Position numbers and translations under genes: made by a program. A DNA stretch of 64,000 nucleotides from Euptelea pleiosperma (taxonomy: Eukaryota; Streptophyta; Magnoliopsida; Ranunculales; Eupteleaceae): assembly GCA_035048495.1 (NCBI GenBank), contig JASUTR010000076.1:1-64000 (forward strand), in the 5' to 3' direction. Positions 49,301-63,200 of the stretch are shown one piece after another. Position 1 is the stretch's first letter; every line of letters begins with the position of its first letter. The notes below the pieces were generated by a model. The model searched no databases and had not been told where the DNA came from. It worked only from the letters and a program-made list of their open reading frames with translations.

Positions 49301-51805
49301 GTTACATTCCGAAGCCAATAACTTGTGACTTTTTCGCAACCGGACCTCGTAATTGGACTCAAACTCTTGTATTACTATTATTTCAACACATTTGATGTGT
49401 TGGAACAAGATTCGGGAAGGTCGAAACAAGTTAGCTCCATCCGTTCGTCAACGTCTCAAATTGGACTCAGTTTGTGTGTTACGTTCCGAACCCTATAACT
49501 TGTGACTTTTTCGTAACCGAATCACGTAATTGGACTCAAACTCTTCCATTACTATTGTTTCATCATATTTGAAGTGGTGGAACAAGATTCGTGACAGTCG
49601 AAACAAGTTAGCTCCATCCGTTCGTCAACGTCTCAAATTGGACTCAGTTTGTGTGTTACATTCCGAAGCCTATAACTTGTGACTTTTTCGCAACCGGACC
49701 TCATAATTAGACTCAAACTCTTCCATTACTATTGTTTTAACAGATTTGAAGTGTTGGAACAATATTTGGGACAGTCGAAACAAGTTAGCTCCATCCGTAC
49801 GTCAACGTCTCAAATTAGACCCAGTTTCTGTGTTACATTCCGAAGCCTATAATTTGTGACTTTTTCGCAACCGGACCTCGTAATTGGACTCAAACTCTTC
49901 TATAACTATTGTTTCAACACATTTGATGTATTGGAACAAGATTCGGGACAGTCGAAACAAGTTACCTCCATCCGTTCGTCAACGTCTCAAATTGGACTCA
50001 GTTTGTGTGTTACATTCCGAACCTATCACTTGTGACTTTTTCGCAACCGGACCTCGTAATTGGACTCAAACTCTTCCATTACTATTGTTTCATCACATTT
50101 GAAGTGGTGGAACAAGATTCGTGACAGTCGAAACAAGTTAGCTCCATCTGTGCGTCAACGTCTCAAATTGGACTCAGTTTGTGTGTTACATTCCGTAGCC
50201 TATAACTTGTGAGTTTTTTGCAATCGGACCTCATAATTAGACCCAAACTCTTCCATTACTATTGTTTCAATAGATTTGAAGTGTTGGAATAATATTTGGG
50301 ACAGTCAAAACAAGTTAGCTCCATCCGTGCGTCAACGTCTCAAATTGGACTCAGTTTGTGTGTTACGTTCCGAACCCTATAACTTGTGACTTTTTCGCAA
50401 CCGGACCTCGTGATTGGACTCAAACTCTTCTATAACTATTGTTTCAACACATTTGATGTGTTGGAACAAGATTCGGGACCGTCGAAACAAGTTAGCTCCA
50501 TCCGTGCGTCAACGTCTCAAATTGGACTCAGTTTGTGTGTTACATTCCTAAGTCTATAACTTGTGACTTTTTCGCAACCGGACCTCGTAATTGGACTCAA
50601 ACTCTTCTATTACTATTGTTTCAACAGATTTGAAGTGTTGGAACAATATTTGGGACAGTCGAAACAAGTTAGCTCCATCCGTACCTCAACGTCTCAAATT
50701 AGACCCAGTTTCTGTGTTACATTCCGAAGCCTATAATTGTGACTTTTCGCAACCGGACCTCGTAATTGGACTCAAACTCTTCTATAACTATTGTTTCAAC
50801 ACATTTGATGTGTTGGAACAAGATTCGGGACAGTCGAAACAAGTTACCTCCATCCGTTCGTCAACGTCTCAAATTGGACTCAGTTTGTGTGTTACATTCC
50901 GAACCTATCACTTGTGACTTTTTCGCAACCGGACCTCGTAATTGGACTCAAACTCTTCCATTACTATTGTTTCATCACATTTGAAGTGGTGGAACAAGAT
51001 TCGTGACAGTCGAAACAAGTTAGCTCCATCTGTGCGTCAACGTCTCAAATTGGACTCAGTTTGTGTGTTACATTCCGTAGCCTATAACTTGTGAGTTTTT
51101 TGCAATCGGACCTCATAATTAGACCCAAACTCTTCCATTACTATTGTTTCAATAGATTTGAAGTGTTGGAATAATATTTGGGACAGTCAAAACAAGTTAG
51201 CTCCATCCGTGCGTCAACGTCTCAAATTGGACTCAGTTTGTGTGTTACGTTCCGAACCCTATAACTTGTGACTTTTTCGCAACCGGACCTCGTGATTGGA
51301 CTCAACTCTTCTATAACTATTGTTTCAACACATTTGATGTGTTGGAACAAGATTCGGGACCGTCGAAACAAGTTAGCTCCATCCGTGCGTCAACGTCTCA
51401 AATTGGACTCAGTTTGTGTGTTACATTCCTAAGTCTATAACTTGTGACTTTTCGCAACCGGACCTCGTAATTGGACTCAAACTCTTCTATTACTATTGTT
51501 TCAACAGATTTGAAGTGTTGGAATAAGATTTGGGACAGTCGAAACAAGTTAGCTCCATCCGTGCATCAACGTCTCAAATTCGACTCAATTTGTGTGTAAC
51601 ATTCCGAACCCTATAACTTGTGACTTTGTCGCAATCAAACCTCGTAATTTTACTCAAACTCTTCCATTATTATTATTTCAACACATTTGAAATATTGGAA
51701 CATGATTCGGGACAGGCAAAACAAGTTAGCTCCATCCGTGCGTCAACATCTCAAATTGGACATAGTTTGTTGTTACATTCCGAAGCCAATAACTTGTGAC
51801 TTTTT
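43326..51805 (+). repeat. Right-domain 48-monomer HOR, copy 1 (8,480 bp)
   Basis: Three sub-blocks: a 20-mer beginning H(del5)-I'-A-T-Q-H-I'-Ha-T'-E', then 14-mers from about 46,860 and 49,330, each ending C-D-S-T-Q. The first 14-mer is H-I'-A'-E'-Y-R-Ha'-Y-R-C-D-S-T-Q; the second is H-E'-Y-R-C-D-S-Y-R-C-D-S-T-Q. The length fits 48 x 177 minus 5 (H deletion), minus 6 (six R), minus 5 single-base losses seen between 50.7 and 51.8 kb. The Y-R-Ha'-Y-R-C-D-S-T-Q run recurs at 2,476 bp. Confidence 0.8.
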
Positions 51806-54800
51806 CGCAACCGGACCTCGTAATTGGACTCAAACTCTTGTATTTATTTCAACACATTTGATGTGTTGGAACAAGATTCGGGAAGGTCGAAACAAGTTAG
51901 CTCCATCCGTTCGTCAACGTCTCAAATTGGACTCAGTTTGTGTGTTACGTTCCGAACCCTATAACTTGTGACTTTTTCGCAACCGGAGCTCGTAATTGGA
52001 CACGAACTCTTCCATTACTATTGTTTCATCACATTTGAAGTAGTGGAACAAGATTCGTGACAGTCGAAACAAGTTAGCTCCATCCGTGCGTCAACGTCTC
52101 AAATTGGACTCAGTTTGTGTGTTACATTCCGAAGCCTATAACTTGTGACTTTTTCGCTACCGGAACTCGTAATTGGACTCAAACTCTTGTATTTCTATTA
52201 TTTCAACACATTGATGTGTTGGAACAAGATTCGGGACCGTCGAAACAAGTTAGCTCCATCCGTGCGTCAACGTCTCAAATTGGACTCAGTTTGTGTGTTA
52301 CATTCCTAAGTCTATAACTTGTGACTTTTTCGCAACCGGACCTCGTAATTGGACTCAAACTCTTCTATTACTATTGTTTCAACAGATTTGAAGTGTTGGA
52401 ATAAGATTTGGGACAGTCGAAACAAGTTAGCTCCATCGTGCATCAACGTCTCAATTCGACTCAATTTGTGTGTAACATTCCGAACCCTATAACTTGTGAC
52501 TTTGTCGCAATCAAACCTCGTAATTTTACTCAAACTCTTCCATTATTATTATTTCAACACATTTGAAATATTGGAACATGATTCGGGACAGGCAAAACAA
52601 GTTAGCTCCATCCGTGCGTCAACATCTCAAATTGACATAGTTTGTGTGTTACATTCCGAAGCCAATAACTTGTGACTTTTTCGCAACCGGACCTCGTAAT
52701 TGGACTCAAACTCTTGTATTACTATTATTTCAACACATTTGATGTGTTGGAACAAGATTCGGGAAGGTCGAAACAAGTTAGCTCCATCCGTTCGTCAACG
52801 TCTCAAATTGGACTCAGTTTGTGTGTTACGTTCCGAACCCTATAACTTGTGACTTTTTCGCAACCGGAGCTCGTAATTGGACTCGAACTCTTCCATTACT
52901 ATTGTTTCATCACATTTGAAGTAGTGGAACAAGATTCGTGACAGTCGAAACAAGTTAGCTCCATCCGTGCGTCAACGTCTCAAATTGGACTCAGTTTGTG
53001 TGTTACATTCCGAAGGCTATAACTTGTGACTTTTTCGCAACCGGGACCTCGTAATTGGACTCAAACTCTTGTATTACTATTATTTCAACACATTTGATGT
53101 GTTGGAACAAGATTCGGGATGGTCGAAACTAGTTAGCTCCATCCGTTCGTCAACGTCTCAAATTGGACTCAGTTTGTGAGTTACATTCCTAAGCCTATAA
53201 CTTGTGACTTTTTCGCAACCGGACCTCGTAATTGGACTTAAACTCTTCTATTACTATTGTTTCAACAGATTTGAAGTGTTGGAACAAGATTCGGGACGGT
53301 CGAAACAAGTTAGCTCCATCCGTTCGTCAACGTCTCAAATTGACTCAGTTTGTGTGTTACGTTCCGAACCCTATAACTTGTGACTTTTTCGTAACCGAAT
53401 CACGTAATTGGACTCAAACTCTTCCATTACTATTGTTTCATCATATTTGAAGTGGTGGAACAAGATTCGTGACAGTCGAAACAAGTTAGCTCCATCCGTT
53501 CGTCAACGTCTCAAATTGGACTCAGTTTCTGTGTTACATTCCGAAGCCTATAACTTGTGACTTTTTCGCAACCGGACCTCATAATTAGACTCAAACTCTT
53601 CCATTACTATTGTTTTAAACAGATTTGAAGTGTTGGAACAATATTTGGGACAGTCGAAACAAGTTAGCTCCATCCGTACGTCAACGTCTCAAATTAGACC
53701 CAGTTTCTGTGTTACATTCCGAAGCCTATAATTTGTGACTTTTTCGCAACCGGACCTCGTAATTGGACTCAAACTCTTCTATAACTATTGTTTCAACACA
53801 TTTGATGTATTGGAACAAGATTCGGGACAGTCGAAACAAGTTACCTCCATCCGTTCGTCAACGTCTCAAATTGGACTCAGTTGTGTGTTACATTCCGAAC
53901 CTATAACTTGTGACTTTTTCGCAACCGGACCTCGTAATTGGACTCAAACTCTTCTATTACTATTATTTCAACACATTTGATGTGTTGGAACAAGATTCGG
54001 GACCGTCGAAACTAGTTAGCTTCATCCGTTCGTCAACGTCTCAAATTGGACTCAGTTTCTGTGTTACATTCCGAAGCCTATAACTTGTGACTTTTTCGCA
54101 ACCGGACCTCATAATTAGACTCAAACTCTTCCATTACTATTGTTTTAACAGATTTGAAGTGTTGGAACAATATTTGGGACTGTCGAAACAAGTTAGCTCC
54201 ATCCGTACGTCAACGTCTCAAATTAGACCCAGTTTCTGTGTTACATTCCGAAGCCTATAATTTGTGACTTTTTCGCAACCGGACCTCGTAATTGGACTCA
54301 AACTCTTCTATAACTATTGTTTCAACACATTTGATGTGTTGGAACAAGATTCGGGACAGTCGAAACAAGTTACCTCCATCCGTTCGTCAACGTCTCAAAT
54401 TGGACTCAGTTTGTGTGTTACATTCCGAACCTATAACTTGTGACTTTTTCGCAACCGGACCTCGTAATTGGACTCAAACTCTTCCATTACTATTGTTTCA
54501 TCACATTTGAAGTGGTGGAACAAGATTCGTGACAGTCGAAACAAGTTAGCTCCATCTGTGCGTCAACGTCTCAAATTGGACTCAGTTTGTGTGTTACATT
54601 CCGTAGCCTATAACTTGTGAGTTTTTTGCAACCGGACCTCATAATTAGACCCAAACTCTTCCATTACTATTGTTTCAATAGATTTGAAGTGTTGGAATAA
54701 TATTTGGGACAGTCAAAACAAGTTAGCTCCATCCGTGCGTCAACGTCTCAAATTGGACTCAGTTTGTGTGTTACGTTCCGAACCCTATAACTTGTGACTT

Positions 54801-57800
54801 TTTCGCAACCGGACCTCGTGATTGGACTCAAACTCTTCTATAACTATTGTTTCAACACATTTGATGTGTTGGAACAAGATTCGGGACCGTCGAAACAAGT
54901 TAGCTCCATCCGTGCGTCAACGTCTCAAATTGGACTCAGTTTGTGTGTTACATTCCTAAGTCTATAACTTGTGACTTTTTCGCAACCGGACCTCGTAATT
55001 GGACTCAAACTCTTCTATTACTATTGTTTCAACAGATTTGAAGTGTTGGAATAAGATTTGGGACAGTCGAAACAAGTTAGCTCCATCCGTGCATCAACGT
55101 CTCAAATTCGACTCAATTGTGTGTAACATTCCGAACCCTATAACTTGTGACTTTGTCGCAATCAAACCTCGTAATTTTACTCAAACTCTTCCATTATTAT
55201 TATTTCAACACATTTGAAATATTGGAACATGATTCGGGACAGGCAAAACAAGTTAGCTCCATCCGTGCGTCAACATCTCAAATTGGACATAGTTTGTGTG
55301 TTACATTCCGAAGCCAATAACTTGTGACTTTTTCGCAACCGGACCTCGTAATTGGACTCAAACTCTTGTATTACTATTATTTCAACACATTTGATGTGTT
55401 GGAACAAGATTCGGGAAGGTCGAAACAAGTTAGCTCCATCCGTTCGTCAACGTCTCAAATTGGACTCAGTTTGTGTGTTACGTTCCGAACCCTATAACTT
55501 GTGACTTTTTCGCAACCGGAGCTCGTAATTGGACACGAACTCTTCCATTACTATTGTTTCATCACATTTGAAGTAGTGGAAAAGATTCGTGACAGTCGAA
55601 ACAAGTTAGCTCCATCCGTGCGTCAACGTCTCAAATTGGACTCAGTTGTGTGTTACATTCCGAAGCCTATAACTTGTGACTTTTCGCTACCGAACTCGTA
55701 ATTGACTCAAACTCTGTATTCTATTATTTCAACACATTTGATGTGTTGGAACAAGATTCGGGACGGTCGAAACAAGTTAGCTCCATCCGTTCGTCAACGT
55801 CTCAAATTGGACTCAGTTTGTGTGTTACGTTCCGAACCCTATAACTTGTGACTTTTTCGTAACCGAATCACGTAATTGACTCAAACTCTTCCATTACTAT
55901 TGTTTCATCATATTTGAAGTGGGTGGAACAAGATTCGTGACAGTCGAAACAATTAGCTCCATCCGTTCGTCAACGTCTCAAATTGGGACTCAGTTTTCTG
56001 TGTTACATTCCGAAGCCTATAACTTGTGACTTTTTCGCAACCGGACCTCATAATTAGACTCAAACTCTTCCATTACTATTGTTTTAACAGATTTGAAGTG
56101 TTGGAACAATATTTTGGGACAGTCGAAACAAGTTAGCTCCATCCGTACGTCTACGTCTCAAATTAGAACCCAGTTTCTGTGTTACATTCCGAAGCCTATA
56201 ATTTGTGACTTTTTCGCAACCCGGACCTCGGAATTGACTCAAACTCTTCTATAACTATTGTTTCAACACATTTGATGTATTTGGAACAAGATTCGGGACA
56301 GTCGAAACAAGTTACCCTCCATCCGTTCGTCAACGTCTCAAATTGGACTCAGTTTGTGTGTTACATTCCGAACCTATAACTTGTGACTTTTTTCGCAACC
56401 GGACCTCGTAATTGGACTCAAACTCTTCTATTACTATTATTTCAACACATTTGATGTGTTGGAACAAGATTCGGGACCGTCGAAACTAGTTAGCTTCATC
56501 CGTCGTCAACGTCTCAAATTGGACTCAGTTTCTGTGTTACATTCCGAAGCCTATAACTTGTGACTTTTTCGCAAACCGGACCTCATAATTAGACTCAAAC
56601 TCTTCCTATTACTATTGTTTTCAACAGATTTGAAGTGTTGGAACAATATTTGGGACTGTCGAAACAAGTTAGCTCCATCCGTACGTCAACGTCTCAAATT
56701 AGACCCAGTTCTGTGTTACATTCCGAAGCCTATAATTTGTGACTTTTTCGCAACCGGACCTCGTAATTGGACTCAAACTCTTCTATAACTATTGTTTCAA
56801 CACATTTGATGTGTTGGAACAAGATTCGGGACAGTCGAAACAAGTTACCTCCATCCGTCGTCAACGTCTCAAATTGGACTCAGTTTGTGTGTTACATTCC
56901 GAACCTATAACTTGTGACTTTTTCGCAACCGACCTCGTAATTGGACTCAAACTCTTCCATTACTATTGTTCATCACATTTGAAGGGGTGGAACAAGATTC
57001 GTGACAGTCGAAACAAGTTTAGCTCCCAGCTGTGCGTCAACGTCTCAAATTGGACTCAGTTTTGTGTGTTACATTCCTAGCCTATAACTTGTGAGTTTTG
57101 CAACCGGACCTCATAATTAGACCCAAACTCTTCATTACTATTGTTTCAATAGATTGAAGTGTTTGGAATAATATTTGGGGGGACAGTCAAAACATGTTAG
57201 CTCCATCCGTGCGTCAACGTCTCAAATTGGACTCAGTTTGTGTGTTACGTTCCGAACCCTATAACTTGTGACTTTTCGCAACCGGACACTCGTGATTGAC
57301 TCAAACTCTTCTATAACTATTGTTTCAACACATTTGATGTGTTGGAACAAGATTCGGACCGTCGAAACAAGTTAGCTCCATCCGTGCGTCAACGTCTCAA
57401 ATTGGACTCAGTTTGTGTGTTACATTCCTAAGTCTATAACTTGTGACTTTTTCGCAACCGGACCTCGTAATTGACTCAAACTCTTCTATTACTATTGTTT
57501 CAACAGATTTGAAGTGTTGGAAATAAGATTTGGACAGTCGAAACAAGTTAGCTCCATCCCGTGCATCAACGTCTCAAATTCGACTCAATTTGTGTGTAAC
57601 ATTCCGAACCCTATAACTTGTGACTTGTCGCAATCAAACCTCGTAATTTTACTCAAACTCTTCCATTATTATTATTTCAACACATTTGAAATATTGAACA
57701 TTGATTTCGGGACAGGCAAAACAAGTTAGCTCCATCCGTGCGTCAACATCTCAAATTGGACATAGTTTGTGTGTTTACATTCCGAAGCCATTAACTTGTG

Positions 57801-60249
57801 ACTTTTTCGCAACCGGACCTCGTAATTGGACTCAAACTCTGTATTACTATTATTTCAACACATTTGATGTGTTTGGAACAAGATTCGGGAAGGTCGAAAC
57901 AAGTTAGCTCCATCCGTTCGTCAACGTCTCAAATTGGACTCAGTTTGGGTGTTACGTTCCGAACCCTATAACTTGTGACTTTTTTCGCAACCGTAGCTCG
58001 TAATGTGACACAACTCTGCCATTACTATTGTTCATCACATTTGAAGTAGTGGAACAAGATTCGTGACAGTCGAAACAAGTTAGCTCCATCCGGCGTCAAC
58101 GTCTCAAATTGGACTCAGTTTGTGTGTTTACATTCCGAGCCTAGAACTTGTGACTTTTTCGCTACCGGAACTCGTAATTGGACTCAAACTCTTGTATTTC
58201 TATTTTTCAACACATTTGATGTGTTGGAACAAGATTTCGGACCGTCGAAACAATTAGCTCCATCCGTGCGTCAACGTCTCAAATTGACTCAGTTTTGTGT
58301 GTTACATTCCTAAGTCTAGAACTTGTGACTTTTTCGCAACCGACCTCGTAATTGACTCAAACTCTTCTATTACTATTGTTTTCAACAGATTTGAAGTTTT
58401 GGAATAAGATTTGGGACAGTCGAAACAAGTTAGGCTCCATCCGTCTTCAACGTCTCAAATTGCGACTCAATTTGTGTGAAACATTCCGAACCCTATAACT
58501 TGTACTTTGTCGCATCAACCTCGTATTTGACTCAAACTCTTCCATTTATTATTTTCATCACATTTTGAAAGTATTGGAACATGATTCGGGAACAGCAAAA
58601 CAAGTTAGCTCCATCCGTGCGTCAACATCTCAAATTGGACATAGTTGTGTGTACATTCCGAAGCCAATAACTTGTGACTTTTTTCGCAACCGGACCTCGT
58701 AATTGGGACTCAAACTCGTGTATTACTATTATTTCAACACATTTGATGTTTGAACAAGATTCGGGAAGGTCGAAACAAGTTAGCTCCATCCGTTCGTCAA
58801 CGTCTCAAATTGACTCAGGTTGTGTGTTACGTTCCGAACCCTATAACTTGTGACTTTTCGCAACCGGAGCTCGAATTGGACTCGAACTCTTCCATTACTA
58901 GTGTTTCATCACATTTGATGTGGAACAAGATTCGGGACGAAACAAGTTAGCTCCATCCGTGTCAACGTCTCAAATTGACTCAGTTTGTGTGTTACATTCC
59001 TAAGTCTAAACTTGTGACTTTTTCGCAACCGGACTCGTAATTGGACTCAAACTCTTTATTACTATTGTTTCCACAGATTTGAAGTGTTGGAACAATATTG
59101 GACAGTCGAAACAAGTTAGCTCCATCCGTACCTCAACGTCTCAAATTAGACCCAGTTTCTGTGTTACATTCCGAAGCCTATAATTGTGACTTTTTCGCAA
59201 CCGGACCTCGTAATTGGACTCAAACTCTTCTATAACTATTTTTCAACACATTTGATGTGTTGGAACAAGATTCGGGACAGTCGAAACAAGTTACTCCATC
59301 CGTCGTCAACGTCTCAAATTGGACTCAGTTTTGTGTGTTACATTCCTAACCTATCACTGTGACTTTTTTCGCAACCGGACCTCGTAATTGGACTCAAACT
59401 CTTCCATTACTATTGTTTCATCACATTTGAAGTGTGGAACAAGATTCGTGACAGTCGAAACAAGTTAGCTCCATCCGTGCGTCAACGTCTCAAATTGGAC
59501 TCAGTTTGTGTGTTACATTCCGTAGCCCTATAACTTGTGAGTTTTTTGCAATCGGACCTCATAATTAGACCCAAACTCTTCCATTACTATTGTTTCAATA
59601 GATTTGAAGTGTTGGAATAATATTTGGGACAGTCAAAACAAGTTAGCTCCATCCGTGCGTCAACGACTCAAATTGGACTCAGTTTGTGTGTTACGTTCCG
59701 AACCCTATAACTTGTGACTTTTTCGCAACCGGACCTCGTATTGGACTCAAACTCTTCTATAACTATGTTTCAACACATTTGATGTGTTGGAACAAGATTC
59801 GGACCGTCGAAACAAGTTAGCTCCATCCGTGCGTCAACGTCTCAAATTGGACTCAGTTTGTGTGTTACATTCCTAAGTCTATAACTTGTGACTTTTTCGC
59901 AACCGGACCTCGTAATTGGACTCAAACTCTTCTATTACTATTGTTTCAACAGATTTGAAGTGTTGGAATAAGATTGGGACAGTCGAAACAAGTTAGCTCC
60001 ATCCGTGCATCAACGTCTCAAATTCGACTCAATTTGTGTGTAACATTCCGAACCCTATAACTTGTGACTTTGTCGCAATCAAACCTCGTAATTTTACTCA
60101 AACTCTTCCATTATTATTATTTCAACACATTTGAAATATTGGAACATGATTCGACAGGCAAAACAAGTTAGCTCCATCCGCGCGTCAACATCTCAAATTG
60201 GACATAGTTTGTGTGTTTACATTCCGAAGCCAATAACTTGTGACTTTTT
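51806..60249 (+). repeat. Right-domain 48-monomer HOR, copy 2 (about 8.44 kb)
   Basis: Starts with the same 5-bp-deleted H. The first 34 monomers (to about 57.8 kb) repeat copy 1 in order. The last 14 differ: H-I'-A-T-Q-H-(I'/S-like)-Y-R-C-D-S-T-Q. It is shorter than copy 1 because many private single-base deletions occur after about 55.5 kb. Confidence 0.75.
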
Positions 60250-63200
60250 CGCAACCGGACCTCGTAATTGGACTCAAACTCTTGTATTTATTTCAACACA
60301 TTTGATGTGTTGGAACAAGATTCGGGAAGGTCGAAACAATTAGCTCCATCCGTTCGTCAACGTCTCAAATTGGACTCAGTTTGTGTGTTACGTTCCGAAC
60401 CCTATAACTTGTGACTTTTTCGCAACCGGACTCGTAATTGGACACGAACACTTTCCATTACTATTGTTTCAACATTTGAAGTAGTGGAACAAGATTCGTG
60501 ACAGTCGAAACAAGTTAGCTCCATCCGTGCGTCAACGTCTCAAATTGGACTCAGTTTGTGTGTTACATTCCGAAGCCTATAACTTGTGACTTTTCGCTAC
60601 CGGAACTCGTAATTGGACTCAAACTCTTGTATTTCTATTATTTCAACACATTTGATGTGTTGGAACAAGATTCGGGACCGTCGAAACAAGTTAGCTCCAT
60701 CCGTGCGTCAACGTCTCAAATTGGACTCAGTTTGTGTGTTACATTCCTAAGCCTATAACTTGTGACTTTTTCGCAACCGGACCTCGTAATTGACTCAAAC
60801 TCTTCTATTACTATTGTTTCAACAGATTTGAAGTGTTGGAAATATTTGGGACAGTCGAAACAAGTTAGCTCCATCCGTGCAACAACTCTCAAATTCGACT
60901 CAATTTGTGTGTAACATTCCGAACCCTATAACTTGTGACTTTGTCGCAATCAAACCTCGTAATTTACTCAAACTCTTCCATTATATTATTTCAACACATT
61001 GAAATATTGGAACATGATTCGGACAGGCAAAACAAGTTAGCTCCATCCGTGCGTCAACATCTCAAATTGGACATAGTTTGTGTGTTACATTCCGAAGCCA
61101 ATAACTTGTGACTTTTTCGCAACCGGACCTCGTAATTGGACTCAAACTCTTGTATTACTATTATTTCAACACATTTGATGTGTTGGAACAAGATTCGGGA
61201 AGGTCGAAACAAGTTAGCTCCATCCTTCGTCAACGTCTCAAATTGACTCAGTTTGTGTGTTACTTCCGAACCCTATAACTTGTGACTTTTTCGCAACCGG
61301 AGCTCGTAATTGGACTCAAACTCTTCCATTACTATTGTTTCATCACATTTGAAGTAGTGGAACAAGATTCGTGACAGTCGAAACAAGTTAGCTCCATCCG
61401 TGCGTCAACGTCCAAATTGACTCAGTTTGTGTGTTACATTCCGAAGCTATAACTTGTGACTTTTTCGCAACCGGACCTCGTAATTGGACTCAAACTCTTG
61501 TATTACTATTATTCAACACATTTGATGTGTTGGAACAAGATTCGGGATGGTCGAAACAAGTTAGCTCCATCCGTTCGTCAACGTCTCAAATTGGACTCAG
61601 TTTGTGAGTTACATTCCTAACCTATAACTTGTGACTTTTTCGCAACCGGACCTCGTAATTGGACTTAAACTCTTCTATTACTATTGTTTCAACAGATTTG
61701 AAGTGTTGGAACAAGATTCGGACGTCGAAACAAGTTAGCTCCATCCGTTCGTCAACGTCTCAAATTGGACTCAGTTTGTGTGTTACGTTCCGAACCCTAT
61801 AACTTGTGACTTTTTCGAACCGAATCACGTAATTGGACTCAAACTCTTCCATTACTATTGTTTCATCATTTGAAGTGGGAACAAGATTCGTGACAGTCGA
61901 AACAAGTTAGCTCCATCCGTTCGTCAACGTCTCAAATTGGACTCAGTTTCTGGTGTTACATTCCGAAGCCTATAACTTGTGACTTTTTCGCAACCGGACC
62001 TCATAATTGGACTCAACTCTTCCATTACTATTGTTTTAACAGATTGAAGTGTTGGAACAATATTTGGGACAGTCGAAACAAGTTAGCTCCATCCGTACGT
62101 CAACGTCTCAAATTACCCAGTTTCTGTGTTACATTCCGAAGCCTATAATTGTGACTTTTTCGCAACCGGACCCGTAATTGGACTCAAACTCTTCTATTAC
62201 TATTGTTTCAACACATTTGATGTAGGAACAAGATTCGGGACATCGAAACAAGTTAGCCTCCATCCGTTCGTCAACGTCTCAAATTGGACTCAGTTTTGTG
62301 TTACATTCCGAACCTATAACTTGTGACTTTTTCGCAACCGGACCTCGTAATTGGACTCAAACTCTTCTATTACTATTATTTCAACACATTTGATGTGTTG
62401 GAACAAGATTCGGGACCGTCAAACAAGTTAGCTTCCATCCGTCGTCAACTCTCAAATTGGGACTCAGTTTGTGTTACATTCCGAAGCCTATAACTTGTGA
62501 CTTTTTCGCAACCGGACCTCATAATTAGACTCAAACTCTTCCTTACTATTGTTTTCAACAGATTTGAAGTGTTGGAACAATTTTGGGACTGTCGAAACAA
62601 GTTAGCTCCATCCGTACGTCAACGTCTCAAATTGACCAGTTTCTGTTACATTCCGAACCTATAATTTGACTTTTTCGCAACCGGACCTCGTAATTGGACT
62701 CAAACTCTTCTATAACTATTGTTTCAACACATTTGATGTGTTGGAACAAGATTCGGACAGTCGAAACAAGTTAGCTCCATCCGTTCGTCAACGTCTCAAA
62801 TTGGACTCAGTTTGTGTGTTACATTCCGAAGCCTATAACTTTGACTTTTTCGCAACCGGACCTCGTAATTGGACTCAAACTCTTCCATTACTATTGTTTC
62901 AACACATTTGAAGTGTGGAACAAGATTCGTGGACAGTCGAAACAAGTTAGCTCCATCTGCGTCAACGTCTCAAATTGGACTCAGTTTGTGTGTTACATTC
63001 CGTAGCCTATAACTTTGAGTTTTTTGCAACCGGACCTCATAATTAGACCAAACTCTTCCATACTATTGTTTCAATAGATTTGAAGTGTTGGAATAATATT
63101 TGGGACAGTCAAAACAAGTTAGCTCCATCCGTGCGTCAACGTCTCAAATTGACTCAGTTTGTGTGTTACATTCCGAACCTATAACTTGTGACTTTTTCGC

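Noticed and set aside
52312..52533. 73-codon - strand open frame resembling the N-terminus of the LINE-containing frame
   Set aside because: The similarity is only because both are antisense satellite; it shows that the first residues of the 374-codon frame are not LINE.
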